From: Pseudohalocynthiibacter aestuariivivens
Lineage (GTDB): Bacteria > Pseudomonadota > Alphaproteobacteria > Rhodobacterales > Rhodobacteraceae
Direction: 5' to 3'
DNA: 64,000 nucleotides
Assembly: GCF_011040495.1 (NCBI RefSeq)
Contig: NZ_CP049037.1
Span: forward strand, 868,001 to 932,000
A program made the position numbers and the translations under genes. The notes beneath the pieces are model-generated. The model was given only the letters and a program-made list of their open reading frames with translations. It was not told the origin of the DNA and searched no databases. Within the stretch, counting starts at the first letter, position 1. Every line of letters starts with the position of its first letter. Below, piece after piece: positions 15,666 to 25,123 of this stretch.

Positions 15666-17447
15666 TCAAAGCGGCCAGAAATACGGAATCAGCGCCGATG
15701 CCAGCAACCCCACACTCAGGTTCAGTGGCACACCGACCCGCAGAAAATCGGTAAAGCGATACCCGCCCGGCCCGTAAACCAGCGTATTCGTCTGATAGCC
15801 GATAGGCGTGGCAAAACTGGCGCTTGCCGCCACCATCACCGCCACTACCAACGGGCGCGGATCAATTCCCATCGCCGCTGCCAGCCCGACAGCAATAGGC
15901 GTCACCACGACGGCGACTGCGTTGTTGCTGACCATCTCCGTCAACACAGAAGTCAGCAGATACACGGCCCAGATCACAACCACACCGGGCAAGAGCATCA
16001 GATAGGGCGCAATGCCACCCACGATCAATGCCACCGCACCGCTTTCCTGCAACGCCGCTCCGACTGCCAGCATCGAGAAAATCAGTGCCAGAAGCCGCCC
16101 ATCGACAAAGGAAAACGCTTCGTCCGCATCAATGCATCGCAGAAGCAGGACCGCCGCCATCGCCACCACCGCCAACAGCAGGATTGGCGCCACACCGAGC
16201 CCCGCCAACACCACGATCCCCATCAGCGCCAGAATTGCCAGCGGCGCATGCCCACGCCGGAACGCCCGCGCAGAGGGGTGCGAAACATCGACCATGTCCA
16301 TGTCACTGGCCAACCGCTGTATATCGGCGGGCGCCCCTTCCAGCAGCAGCGTATCGCCCACCCGGACAATCAGTTCATCCAGTTGTCGTCCGATGTTCTG
16401 GTTCCGACGGTGTACCGCCAGCGGATAAACGCCGTAACGCCGCCGCAGGCGCAGCGCGCCCAGCGAGCGCCCGACCATCTTGCACCCCGGTGTGATCAGC
16501 ACTTCCACGGTCGAGGTCTCGACCGCAGAAACCTGATCAACCCGTTTAAGACTTTTGTTCCGTTGCAGGCTCAACAGCTCCGTCATCTGGGTGCGCAGCA
16601 CTACCCGGTCGCCAACCTCCAGCACCACGCCCGCCAGATTGCGGCGCAGCGACAGATCACCGCGCACCACGTCTATCAGGCGCACGCCCTCGCGCTTGAA
16701 CAGCTGCACACCGGTGACCTCACGCCCAATGAGGTTGCTGTCGGGCGGGATCACCGCCTCGGTAAAGAACTTCATCCGACTGCGGTCCGACAGCATGTCA
16801 GCCATGCTGTCACGCTCTGGCAACAGCATCGGCCCGATGAACCGCAGATATATCATCCCCCAGATCACCAGCACGATCGCCAGCGGCGTGATCTCGAAAA
16901 TCGTGAACCCCTCTAACCCCTGCGCCCTTGCCACACCGTCCACCAGCAGGTTTGTCGATGTTCCGATCAGTGTCAGTGTTCCGCCCAGAATGGCCGCATA
17001 GCTGAGCGGGATCAGCAAGCGCGACGCCGAAATGCCCATGGTGCGCGCCAACTGTACAAAGACCGGGATCATCACCACCACCACCGGCGTGTTGTTCATC
17101 ACAGCTGATCCGAAAACCACCAGTGTCAGCAGCATCGCGATGGCGGCTTTCGGGTTGGTCCGCGCCTGCCGGTCCGCCAGCGAGGTAAACGCCTCCAGCG
17201 CACCAGTGCGCACCAGCGCGCCCATGATCACGAACATCACCGCAATGGTCCAAGGGGCCGGATTCGACAGAACCGCCAGCGCCGCATCGTATGGCAACAA
17301 TCCAAGCGCCAGCATCGTGCCCGCCCCGGCCAACGCCACCACTTCGGTCGGATAGGTTTCGCGCACAAACAGTGCGAACATCACGGCGACAACGCTGAGC
17401 GTCATCAGCGCCTGCGTGGTCTGTGAAAGATCGAGATATGCGATCAC
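15666..17447 (-). CDS. SLC13/DASS-type permease with two TrkA-C domains (second copy)
   Basis: 593 residues with the same plan as the protein at 9212: hydrophobic halves around a soluble insert with two RCK_C modules (about 210-395), MNNTPVVVVMIPV and TSTNLLVDG in the first half, SNNAVAVVVTPIA and TPIGYQTNT in the second. It starts at a GTG whose bases overlap the stop of the DMT transporter frame (GTGA, 4 bases), so it is translationally coupled as the third gene of the ymdB-type operon. The transported anion is unknown. Confidence 0.85.
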   Translation of the reverse strand: MIAYLDLSQTTQALMTLSVVAVMFALFVRETYPTEVVALAGAGTMLALGLLPYDAALAVLSNPAPWTIAVMFVIMGALVRTGALEAFTSLADRQARTNPKAAIAMLLTLVVFGSAVMNNTPVVVVMIPVFVQLARTMGISASRLLIPLSYAAILGGTLTLIGTSTNLLVDGVARAQGLEGFTIFEITPLAIVLVIWGMIYLRFIGPMLLPERDSMADMLSDRSRMKFFTEAVIPPDSNLIGREVTGVQLFKREGVRLIDVVRGDLSLRRNLAGVVLEVGDRVVLRTQMTELLSLQRNKSLKRVDQVSAVETSTVEVLITPGCKMVGRSLGALRLRRRYGVYPLAVHRRNQNIGRQLDELIVRVGDTLLLEGAPADIQRLASDMDMVDVSHPSARAFRRGHAPLAILALMGIVVLAGLGVAPILLLAVVAMAAVLLLRCIDADEAFSFVDGRLLALIFSMLAVGAALQESGAVALIVGGIAPYLMLLPGVVVIWAVYLLTSVLTEMVSNNAVAVVVTPIAVGLAAAMGIDPRPLVVAVMVAASASFATPIGYQTNTLVYGPGGYRFTDFLRVGVPLNLSVGLLASALIPYFWPL

Positions 17448-18411
17448 CTTGGCGTTCTCTCCTGATTGTGCAGGCGCTCAGCATCCGCACCGGCATCGGC
17501 CTCTTCTATCACACGCCCGGGTACCAGCACACGCGCTGATCGGGGCTGCACCAGAAACATACCCAACATCATCACCCCCAACGCCAGCCAGACCCAGATG
17601 GAATAACTCTCGTTTAACAGGAACATCGACCAGATTACGCCGCATCCCGTCACCACATAGCTGGTCTGAGCCGTAAAGACGGATCCGGCACGCCCGACCA
17701 ACCAGACATGGCAGGCATAGACTGCCGCGTGGATGACTGCCCCCAGCACCAAAGCAGCCTCGGGGATGCCAAAGCCGTCCATCGGATCAATCCATTGACC
17801 GCTGGCAACCGCGATCGGCGCTGAAATCACCATGCCCAGCAGTGATGCGCCGAAAATGACCTGCATCGAATCCAGACCCTGCGTGCCCCATTTCATGACC
17901 AGATTGCCTTCGGTGGCATAGAGCGCAGGCGCACAAAGGGCGAGCAACACAAAACCCGCTGAGGTGCCGCCGGGCAAACTGGTTTCCGGCCCGATCAAAA
18001 GGACAATCCCCATCATCCCGACGAACACGCCAAACAGACGGCGTGGCTCAAACCTTTCATTCCCCATCAACAGCGCGATTGGCAGTGAAAACATCGCAAC
18101 ACTGGAGACGACAATCGACATCACCCCTCCGGGCAGCCGCGACGCCGCGAGGTAGAAAAAAATGTCCGGCAGGACCGCACCACAGAGCGCGACCATCAGG
18201 AAAAGCAGCAGATATTGCCGACCGAGAACCAACCGCCTGCCACGTATCAGGGTGATTCCCCCAGAAACACGACGACAACGACCAGTTGCCAGAAAATCAG
18301 GCCCATCGGTTGATGTCCGGTGCTGACCGCGATCTTGGCCAATGGCACGGTCAAACCCCAACCGATCCCCATGACGAACAGCACCGCATATAGAAACGGC
18401 GTTTCTCTCAT
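17444..18411 (-). pseudogene. DMT/EamA family transporter gene with a single-base frameshift
   Basis: The ATG at 18411 overlaps the preceding gene (ATGA) and opens a normal EamA N-terminus (FLYAVLFVMGIGWGLTVPLA). That frame stops early, while the rest of the protein continues in the next frame as IRGRRLVLGRQYLLLFLMVA and onward to 17444. Adding one base to the CCCCC run at 18258-18262 gives an uninterrupted protein of about 322 residues with ten predicted helices. The break is either a sequencing error in a homopolymer, a recent mutation or programmed slippage. Codon use on both sides is normal, arguing against old decay. Confidence 0.8.
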
Positions 18412-19220
18412 GGTCCGGCCTGTGCCAAACGCCCACCTTGACGGACCATCTCAATACGCTGCGCCTTGCCGGTGCGGTCATCGGTTTCGACGTAGACACC
18501 GCTCAGTGTCGCTTCGCCCTGAGCCGGTTCGAAACGTCCCTTAGACATGCCGGTGACAAAGCGGCGCATCGGCTCGGCCTTATCCATGCCGATCACACTC
18601 AGGTAGTCGCCACACATCCCCGCATCACTAAGATAAGCCGTGCCGCCGGGCAGGATCTGCGCATCTCCGGTTGGAACGTGCGTATGTGTGCCCGCCACCA
18701 GACTGGCACGACCGTCACAGAAATGGCCCGCCCCCATCTTCTCGCTGGTGGCTTCACAGTGGAAATCGACGATGGACGCCTGTACCGCGCCGCCCAGCGT
18801 ATGCGCACGCAACACGGCATCCAGTGCCGAAAACGGGTCGTCAAAGGCGCGCTTCATAAACACCTGCCCCAGCGCCTGACACACCAGTACCTTGCGTCCA
18901 CGCGCGTCCGAGAACACTTTGTGCCCGCGTCCCGGCGCGCTTTTGGCAAAATTCATCGGGCGCACGATACGTGGTTCGGTCTCAATGAATTGCAACATGC
19001 CCTTCTGGTCAAACGCATGGTCCCCCAACGTCAGACAGTCGGCACCTGCGTCCAGCAGCGTCTTGGCATGATCGGGGTTCAAACCCATGCCACTGGTTGC
19101 GTTTTCACCATTCACCACGACAAAATCGAGGCCCCAGTCTGCGCGCAGGCGCGGCAGAGTCTCGATGATCGCCTTTCGACCAGAACGGCCAACCACATCG
19201 CCTAGAAATAAGAGTTTCAT
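18408..19220 (-). CDS. YmdB-type metallophosphoesterase
   Basis: 270 residues beginning MKLLFLGDVVGRSGR, with VVNGENATSGMG, LTLGDHAFD and THTHVPTGD supplying the metal-binding D, N and H residues of the TIGR00282/YmdB family. B. subtilis YmdB hydrolyses 2',3'-cyclic nucleotides; the substrate here is assumed similar. First gene of a tightly overlapping run with the DMT and SLC13 transporters. Confidence 0.88.
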   Translation of the reverse strand: MKLLFLGDVVGRSGRKAIIETLPRLRADWGLDFVVVNGENATSGMGLNPDHAKTLLDAGADCLTLGDHAFDQKGMLQFIETEPRIVRPMNFAKSAPGRGHKVFSDARGRKVLVCQALGQVFMKRAFDDPFSALDAVLRAHTLGGAVQASIVDFHCEATSEKMGAGHFCDGRASLVAGTHTHVPTGDAQILPGGTAYLSDAGMCGDYLSVIGMDKAEPMRRFVTGMSKGRFEPAQGEATLSGVYVETDDRTGKAQRIEMVRQGGRLAQAGP

Positions 19221-19420
19221 ATAGAGGTGTTAGGGCGCAGCGCGCCCAAGAGCAAGCTGCGTTTCGCATGGCGTGCCCTTCCGCCAGTGATGAGGCCCAT
19301 GATCGTCGCTACGAGGCAGAAATACGAACAGGAAAAGCTGCGCGGCTTACACTCCAACCACCGGAGTTTCGGTCGCCACACCCTCTTCAATCCCCGGCTT
19401 CCTTGGTCGAGGCGGTCAGT

Positions 19421-19891
19421 TCACGCACCGATCCGATAGCGGGCGTCGATCTCGACCGGAAAATTCACAGATCTGGCAATGAAACAGACCTTGTGTATCT
19501 GCGAATGCACGGCATCTGCCTTCGCCTCGTCGCTGCCCTCGGCCAGAACGATCAGCGGGCGTAGCGTCGCGCGCAAAAACCGACTTGCGCCACTCATCTC
19601 GGATTCGCCGACAACCAGTGGGTCGTCCGAATACCCCAGAACATTGATGCCTGCATTGCTCGCCAGATGTAGGAACCACAGCATGTGACAGGCCGAAAGT
19701 GCCGCGACCAGCATATCCTCAGGATTGTGCATCGTCGGATCACCCCCCAAGAGCGGATCGTTCGAGCATTGAATGACTGGCTTGCCCGCTGTCTCTACGT
19801 TCCAAGTGCGGTCATAGCCGCCGTAACTTTCGGTGCCTGCCCCAAGATTGCCCGTCCAGACCACGCGCGCCGTATAATCATGTATCGCCAA
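19421..19891 (-). CDS. OsmC family protein
   Basis: 156 residues from a TTG start behind a strong GGAGGAGAG. The core is PEDMLVAALSACHMLWFLHLASNAG, with the OsmC/Ohr catalytic-site cysteine in ACHM and a second cysteine later in HKVCFIARS. Family members reduce organic hydroperoxides using this cysteine pair. It precedes the 5-formyl-THF cyclo-ligase stop by 36 bases on the same strand. Confidence 0.85.
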   Translation of the reverse strand: MAIHDYTARVVWTGNLGAGTESYGGYDRTWNVETAGKPVIQCSNDPLLGGDPTMHNPEDMLVAALSACHMLWFLHLASNAGINVLGYSDDPLVVGESEMSGASRFLRATLRPLIVLAEGSDEAKADAVHSQIHKVCFIARSVNFPVEIDARYRIGA

Positions 19892-19927
19892 GATCTCTCC
19901 TCCAAAGGTGTCGCAAACCCGCCTCGA

Positions 19928-20485
19928 CTAAAACGTGATCACTTCAGTTTCCGTCACCAGCATATCCAGCGGCTGGTCTGTCGGTTCCAACGGCAAGTCG
20001 TTCGCCTCTTGCATCGCATAGGCAAAGCCGATGGCCAATGTCGCGCGACGTGCGCGCAGCTTCTCCAGCGTGCGGTCATAAAAGCCGCCGCCATACCCCA
20101 GCCGTCCGCCGTTTCGGTCAAACGCAACCAACGGCACAATCAGGATTTCAGGCTCAAAAAGGTCATCCACTTCGGGAATTCGCGCACCGAACGGTCCGTC
20201 CTTTAATACACATCCCGGCTCCCAACGGGAAAAGACCAGCGGCAACCCTTCCCCCGTGATCACCGGCACGCCAACCGGGCCGTGCGCAGCAGCTTCTTCC
20301 ATGGCGGGAAGCGGATCAATCTCTGTCCGGATTGCCATGTAACCCGCCAGCGGTACGCCCCGGTATCCGGCCAAAACCCCTGACAGCAGAGAGGCCCGCC
20401 CGGCACCTGCCGCATCATGCGCGTCCCTGCGCCGGGCCAGCGCCGCCTTGCGCGCTGCCGCCTTGATAGCCGTCAAATCCGTCAC
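19928..20485 (-). CDS. 5-formyltetrahydrofolate cyclo-ligase
   Basis: 185 residues from a GTG at 20485 that overlaps the MgtE stop (GTGA). The ATP-binding C-terminal signature GRLGYGGGFYDRTL is complete, and the substrate-facing TEIDPLP segment is visible. The enzyme converts 5-formyl-THF to 5,10-methenyl-THF, feeding one-carbon metabolism. The longer frame to 20692 is antisense-like and rejected. Confidence 0.9.
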   Translation of the reverse strand: MTDLTAIKAAARKAALARRRDAHDAAGAGRASLLSGVLAGYRGVPLAGYMAIRTEIDPLPAMEEAAAHGPVGVPVITGEGLPLVFSRWEPGCVLKDGPFGARIPEVDDLFEPEILIVPLVAFDRNGGRLGYGGGFYDRTLEKLRARRATLAIGFAYAMQEANDLPLEPTDQPLDMLVTETEVITF

Positions 20486-21885
20486 AACAGCACCACCGCT
20501 GCCAACCCGAGAAAGGCAAAGAAACCGACCACATCCGTCACCGTCGTCACAAACGCACCCGAGGCCAGCGCGGGGTCGACGCCGGCCTTCTCCAGCAGCA
20601 CGGGAATGACAGTTCCCGCCAGACCAGCCATCACCAGATTGATCACCATTGCCGCCGCAATGACATAGCCCAGCGCAGGTCCACCGAACCACAACATGCC
20701 GACAATGCCCATCACCACGGCAAAGATCAGACCATTGACCAACCCGACCAGCACTTCGCGCCGAATAACCCGCCAGACGTTACTTCCGGTCAAATCCTTG
20801 GTTGCAATCGCCCGCACGGCCACTGTCAGGCTTTGTGTGCCTGCATTCCCCCCCATCGACGCCACGATCGGCATCAACACGGCCAAAGCCACGAATTGCG
20901 CGATGATGACCTCGAATTGAGCGATGACCAATGACGCAAGGATCGCCGTGACCAGATTAACCGCAAGCCACGGAAACCGCGCCTTGGTGGTTTCGAACAC
21001 TTTGTCGTTGATGCCACTTTCACCGACACCGGCAAGACGCATGATGTCTTCCTCGTGCTCTTCGTCCAGCACCGCCATCGCATCATCTATCGTGATCACG
21101 CCCACGAGTCGGTCATTTTCGTCGACAACAGGCGCAGAAATCAGATGGTACTGATTGAACGCATATGCGACTTCACCCTCATCCCGCGTGACAGGGATGA
21201 TGTGAAACATCTCTTCGACAAGCGAGGACAACATCACTTCGCGGCGCGAGCCCATCAATTTTCCCAGCGTCACATTCCCCACCGGGTGCAGGCGTGGGTC
21301 GACCAAAATTATGTGATAGAACTGTTCGGGAAGATCATCCTGATTGCGAAGAAAATCAATGGCTTCTCCGACATTCCAATGTTCTGGCGCCATGACGACT
21401 TCGCGCTGCATGAGGCGTCCGGCAGAATATTCGGGATAGGTCAGCGATTGGCGAACCGCAACACGGTCACTGTCTTCCAGAACCTCCAGAATCGCTTCTT
21501 GCTGGTGGTCTTCCAGATCTTCGACCAAGTCCACCACATCATCGCTGTCCAGCTCGCGCACCGCCTCGGCCAGAACTTCGGGATGTAGAAGCCCAATCAC
21601 CTCTTCGCGGATCGACTCGTCGAGCTCGGACAGAATGTCACCGTCGAACTCGGGCCCATACAGCTCGATGATCCGGCGGCGATCAAAAGCGTTACTTTGT
21701 TCCAGAAGGTCAGCGATGTCGGCCGGGTGCAGCGGCTCCATCTCTGCGATCAGACGCTCACGGTCACCGATGTCGACCGCATAGATGATCCGCGCCACTG
21801 CCGACGGATCAAGGGCATAGAAATCATCCTCGTCGCGCTCGGATTCCTGATTGCTCCGATCGGTCTGGTTGCTCTCGTCGGCCAT
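20482..21885 (-). CDS. mgtE: MgtE magnesium transporter
   Basis: 467 residues. A negatively charged N-domain (about 30-130, LHPADIADLLEQ, IREEVIGLL) is followed by two CBS domains (about 130-260, VGVITIDDAM) and five membrane helices with PIVASMGGNAGTQSL, the conserved pore segment. The N and CBS domains act as an intracellular magnesium sensor that closes the channel. Start at 21885 is supported by GGGAGC 5 bases upstream. Confidence 0.93.
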   Translation of the reverse strand: MADESNQTDRSNQESERDEDDFYALDPSAVARIIYAVDIGDRERLIAEMEPLHPADIADLLEQSNAFDRRRIIELYGPEFDGDILSELDESIREEVIGLLHPEVLAEAVRELDSDDVVDLVEDLEDHQQEAILEVLEDSDRVAVRQSLTYPEYSAGRLMQREVVMAPEHWNVGEAIDFLRNQDDLPEQFYHIILVDPRLHPVGNVTLGKLMGSRREVMLSSLVEEMFHIIPVTRDEGEVAYAFNQYHLISAPVVDENDRLVGVITIDDAMAVLDEEHEEDIMRLAGVGESGINDKVFETTKARFPWLAVNLVTAILASLVIAQFEVIIAQFVALAVLMPIVASMGGNAGTQSLTVAVRAIATKDLTGSNVWRVIRREVLVGLVNGLIFAVVMGIVGMLWFGGPALGYVIAAAMVINLVMAGLAGTVIPVLLEKAGVDPALASGAFVTTVTDVVGFFAFLGLAAVVLL

Positions 21886-22018
21886 GTTGCTCCCGTTCGC
21901 GCGGTGTTGCCTTCGCAGGATTAAAGAAGCTCCTTGCGAAAAACAATGACAATAGGGTGATTTACGCCTTTCCGGCATACGCTTATCCTTGGCCCCTACA
22001 CCAACACGGATAGGCCCG

Positions 22019-23308
22019 ATGCCCTCTAATACCATCCTGACCGGTCAAGTTCTCAGTTTTGCAGCCAGCCCGTTCGACGACGATGCGACGGGCGCCGCCA
22101 AACTGCATGAAGCCGTGCACATCAGCGGCGGCCATATCGCAGCACTCGGCCCATTGGCGCGATTGAGAGCATCTGCCCCAGACGCAGACGTGATTCATCA
22201 TCCCGATGCACTGATCACCGCAGGTTTTGTAGATGCGCATGTCCACTACCCGCAGACCGCCATGATCGCCAGTTGGGGCAAGCGCCTGATTGATTGGCTG
22301 AACAGCTATACCTTCCCCGAGGAAATGCGCTTTGCCGATCCTGTCTATGCGTCAGAGATCGCAGGTCGCTACCTTGATCTGGCACTGTCCAATGGCACGA
22401 CCACGATGGCCAGCTATTGCACGATCCACCCTGCGAGCGTCACCGCATTCTTTGAGGCGGCACAAACCCGTGGCATGCGCGCGCTGGCGGGTAAGACCTG
22501 CATGGACCGCAATGCGCCGGAAGGGCTGTGCGACACTGCGCAATCGGCCTATGACGACAGCCGCGCGTTGCTGCGTGAATGGCATGGGCGTGGCCGTCTG
22601 GAATACGTCATTACACCGCGTTTTTCGCCCACTTCTACGCCTGAACAGCTCGCCGCGCTCGGGGCGTTGTGGGCCGAACATCCCGATTGCCTGATGCAGA
22701 CCCATCTGAGTGAGCAGGTGGATGAGATTGCATGGGTGCGTGACCTCTATCCGCAGGCGCGCGACTATCTGGATACTTACGAGATGCATGGGCTTCTGGG
22801 TGCACGCGGTCTCTATGGCCATGCGATCCACCTGGAGCCACGAGAGCGCGATCGCCTTTTTGAGACCGGGGGCGCGTTGGTGCATTGTCCAACCTCGAAC
22901 ACGTTTATCGGATCTGGCCTGTTCAATACGGCCGTGCGCAAGATCGAAGGGATGCGCGTCGGGTTGGCCACTGACACCGGTGGCGGTTCCAGCTTCTCAA
23001 TGCTGCGGACGATGGCGGCGGCCTATGAGATCGGCCAGTTGACCGGGACACCGCTGCACCCGGCCCAATTGCTGTGGCTGGCGACAGCGGGATCGGCTGA
23101 GGCGCTGCATCTGGGCGACCGGATCGGGAATCTGGCACCGGGGATGGAGGCCGACATCGTGGTTCTCAATCTGGCATCGACCCCCGCCATCGCCCAGCGG
23201 CACGCCCGTGCCGAGGACATCTGGGAGGCGCTTTTCCCAACCATTATGATGGGGGACGACCGTGCCATGCGCGAAGTTTGGGTGAACGGATCACGGATGT
23301 CCGCCTGA
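22019..23308 (+). CDS. guaD: Guanine deaminase
   Basis: 429 residues of the amidohydrolase fold. Metal site: FVDAHVHYPQT near 76-86, a later THLSEQVDE, HAIHL, and LATDTGGGSSFSML, all as in guanine deaminase (GuaD). It converts guanine to xanthine. The ATG at 22019 follows GGATAGG; upstream codons overlap the mgtE promoter. A second deaminase-type amidohydrolase lies 0.5 kb on. Confidence 0.9.
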   Translation: MPSNTILTGQVLSFAASPFDDDATGAAKLHEAVHISGGHIAALGPLARLRASAPDADVIHHPDALITAGFVDAHVHYPQTAMIASWGKRLIDWLNSYTFPEEMRFADPVYASEIAGRYLDLALSNGTTTMASYCTIHPASVTAFFEAAQTRGMRALAGKTCMDRNAPEGLCDTAQSAYDDSRALLREWHGRGRLEYVITPRFSPTSTPEQLAALGALWAEHPDCLMQTHLSEQVDEIAWVRDLYPQARDYLDTYEMHGLLGARGLYGHAIHLEPRERDRLFETGGALVHCPTSNTFIGSGLFNTAVRKIEGMRVGLATDTGGGSSFSMLRTMAAAYEIGQLTGTPLHPAQLLWLATAGSAEALHLGDRIGNLAPGMEADIVVLNLASTPAIAQRHARAEDIWEALFPTIMMGDDRAMREVWVNGSRMSA

Positions 23309-23310
23309 CC

Positions 23311-23751
23311 TCAGCAGCCGGGCCGCCCCAGCACCATGACCCAATGGTTGCCCGGCCCGCGTACCAGACCGAACTCGGTCACCTGAACATGCAGCATGTT
23401 GGCGCGATGCCCCGGCGAATTCAGCCAACCGGTCAGAACCTGTGTCAGCGATCCATGTCCCTTGGCGATATTTTCGGCAATGAAGCAAAAGCCATAGCGG
23501 GCCTTTCTCGCGCGATCGCCGATGCTTGATCCATTCGATCCCGTATGGCTAAAGAAACCTTTCTTCGCCATGTCGCGCGCATGGGCTGTCGCCGCCTCGG
23601 TCAGCTTCTTGTCGACCTGCACTGATCCCAAGCCATTCGTCGTGCGGATTGTATTCATCTGCTGTAGTGCAGCCGGGCCAAGGTTTTCGACCTGCTGCGC
23701 CGAGGCAGGTAAACACATGAGACCCAGCAGGAAAATCAGGGCGTATTGCAT
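23311..23751 (-). CDS. Secreted CAP/SCP-domain protein
   Basis: 146 residues. A cleavable signal peptide (MQYALIFLLGLMCLPASA, cut after ASA) precedes a CAP domain: LTEAATAHARDMAKKGFFSH, then GENIA-like AENIAKG, then WLNSPGHRANML and the closing HWVMVLG. The conserved H, E and H of the CAP cleft are present. Role unknown; bacterial CAP proteins are secreted and often stress- or envelope-linked. It converges on guanine deaminase with two bases between stops. Confidence 0.85.
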   Translation of the reverse strand: MQYALIFLLGLMCLPASAQQVENLGPAALQQMNTIRTTNGLGSVQVDKKLTEAATAHARDMAKKGFFSHTGSNGSSIGDRARKARYGFCFIAENIAKGHGSLTQVLTGWLNSPGHRANMLHVQVTEFGLVRGPGNHWVMVLGRPGC

Positions 23752-23785
23752 AGTACGTACCTTTCAAATCAAGCGGTGCCCACAC

Positions 23786-25123
23786 TTAGCCATCCATGAG
23801 GCGGCGAGCCAGTCCTCTTTGCCGGTGTAGCACAGCGTCCAGATCGACCGTGACCAGCCGTCCGTCCCGAACCACTTGCCGCCCATTGACCAGCAAATCG
23901 CGTACCTGCATCGGGCCAGCCAGCAGTAACGCCGCCGGGTCCCAGCTGCCCGCGCTCGCAACCCCCGAAACATCCCAGATCGCAATGTCTGCGCATTTTC
24001 CCGGTGCAATTCGCCCGCAATCTGGCCGCCCTAGCACATCGGCCCCGCCGCGCGTCGCTATTTCCAGTGCCTCACGCGCGCTCATGGCGTCAGCACCGCT
24101 TGCCACTCGTTGCAGCAACATAGTTTGCCGCGCCTCAGCCACGATATTGCCTGCGTCGTTGCTGGCGGATCCATCGACACCCAAGCCAACCGGCACTCCG
24201 ACATCACGCATGGCGCGGACCGGGGCAATTCCACTGCCCAATCGACAATTGGAGCATGGACAATGCGCCACGCCAGTACGCGATCGGGCAAACAGATCAA
24301 TCTCGGATTGGTTCAGTTTGACACAATGCGCGTGCCAGACATCTGACCCCGTCCAACCCAAATCTTCGGCATATTGTCCGGGGCGGCAGCCGAATTGCGC
24401 CTCGGAATATGCAATGTCTTCGGTGTTCTCAGCCAAATGGGTGTGCAGCATCACCCCCTTGTCCCGCGCCAGCAGAGCCGCATCGCGCATCAGGTCGCGG
24501 CTGACGGAAAACGGCGAACACGGCGCAATCCCGACCCGGCACATTGATCCTTCGCGCGGATCGTGGAAGGCATCAATCACGCGAATGCAATCTTCGAGTA
24601 TTGCAGCCTCTTCTTCGACCAGCGTATCGGGGGGCAGGCCACCGGCGCTTTCGCCGATGCTCATCGCGCCGCGTGTGGGGTGAAACCGCAAGCCGATCTC
24701 TGCGGCAGCGTGAATCGTGTCCTCCAACCGCGCGCCATTGGGATAGAGATAGAGGTGGTCCGCACTCAGGCTGCATCCGCTTAGCGCCAGTTCCGCCAGA
24801 CCGATCTGAGCCGAAGTGAACATTTCGTCCGGACCGAACCGCGCCCAGATGGGGTAAAGTGTTCTGAGCCAACCAAACAGTAGCGCGTCCTGCGCCCCCG
24901 GCACTGCCCGCGTCAGGGTCTGGTAGAGGTGGTGATGTGTGTTCACCAAGCCCGGCGTCACCACACACCCCGTCGCATCAATGACAGTGTCCGGCACCGC
25001 AAGGTTGTGGCCGATGTCAGAAATCACGCCGTTTTTGATCAAAATATCGGCGCTGGAAATCTCGCGCCGATTGTCGTCCATCGTCACGATCAGTGTGGCG
25101 CTCTGGACAAGTATGGAAGTCAT
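23786..25123 (-). CDS. 8-oxoguanine deaminase-type amidohydrolase
   Basis: 445 residues. GLVNTHHHLYQTLTR gives the HxH metal pair, LHTHLAENTED and HAHCVKL the other histidines, and GLGVDGSASND the catalytic aspartate. These match the 8-oxoguanine deaminase/hydroxyatrazine hydrolase subgroup of amidohydrolases. 8-oxoguanine deaminase converts the oxidised base to urate. Start overlaps the phosphatase stop by 4 bases (ATGA), so the two are coupled. Confidence 0.8.
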   Translation of the reverse strand: MTSILVQSATLIVTMDDNRREISSADILIKNGVISDIGHNLAVPDTVIDATGCVVTPGLVNTHHHLYQTLTRAVPGAQDALLFGWLRTLYPIWARFGPDEMFTSAQIGLAELALSGCSLSADHLYLYPNGARLEDTIHAAAEIGLRFHPTRGAMSIGESAGGLPPDTLVEEEAAILEDCIRVIDAFHDPREGSMCRVGIAPCSPFSVSRDLMRDAALLARDKGVMLHTHLAENTEDIAYSEAQFGCRPGQYAEDLGWTGSDVWHAHCVKLNQSEIDLFARSRTGVAHCPCSNCRLGSGIAPVRAMRDVGVPVGLGVDGSASNDAGNIVAEARQTMLLQRVASGADAMSAREALEIATRGGADVLGRPDCGRIAPGKCADIAIWDVSGVASAGSWDPAALLLAGPMQVRDLLVNGRQVVRDGRLVTVDLDAVLHRQRGLARRLMDG

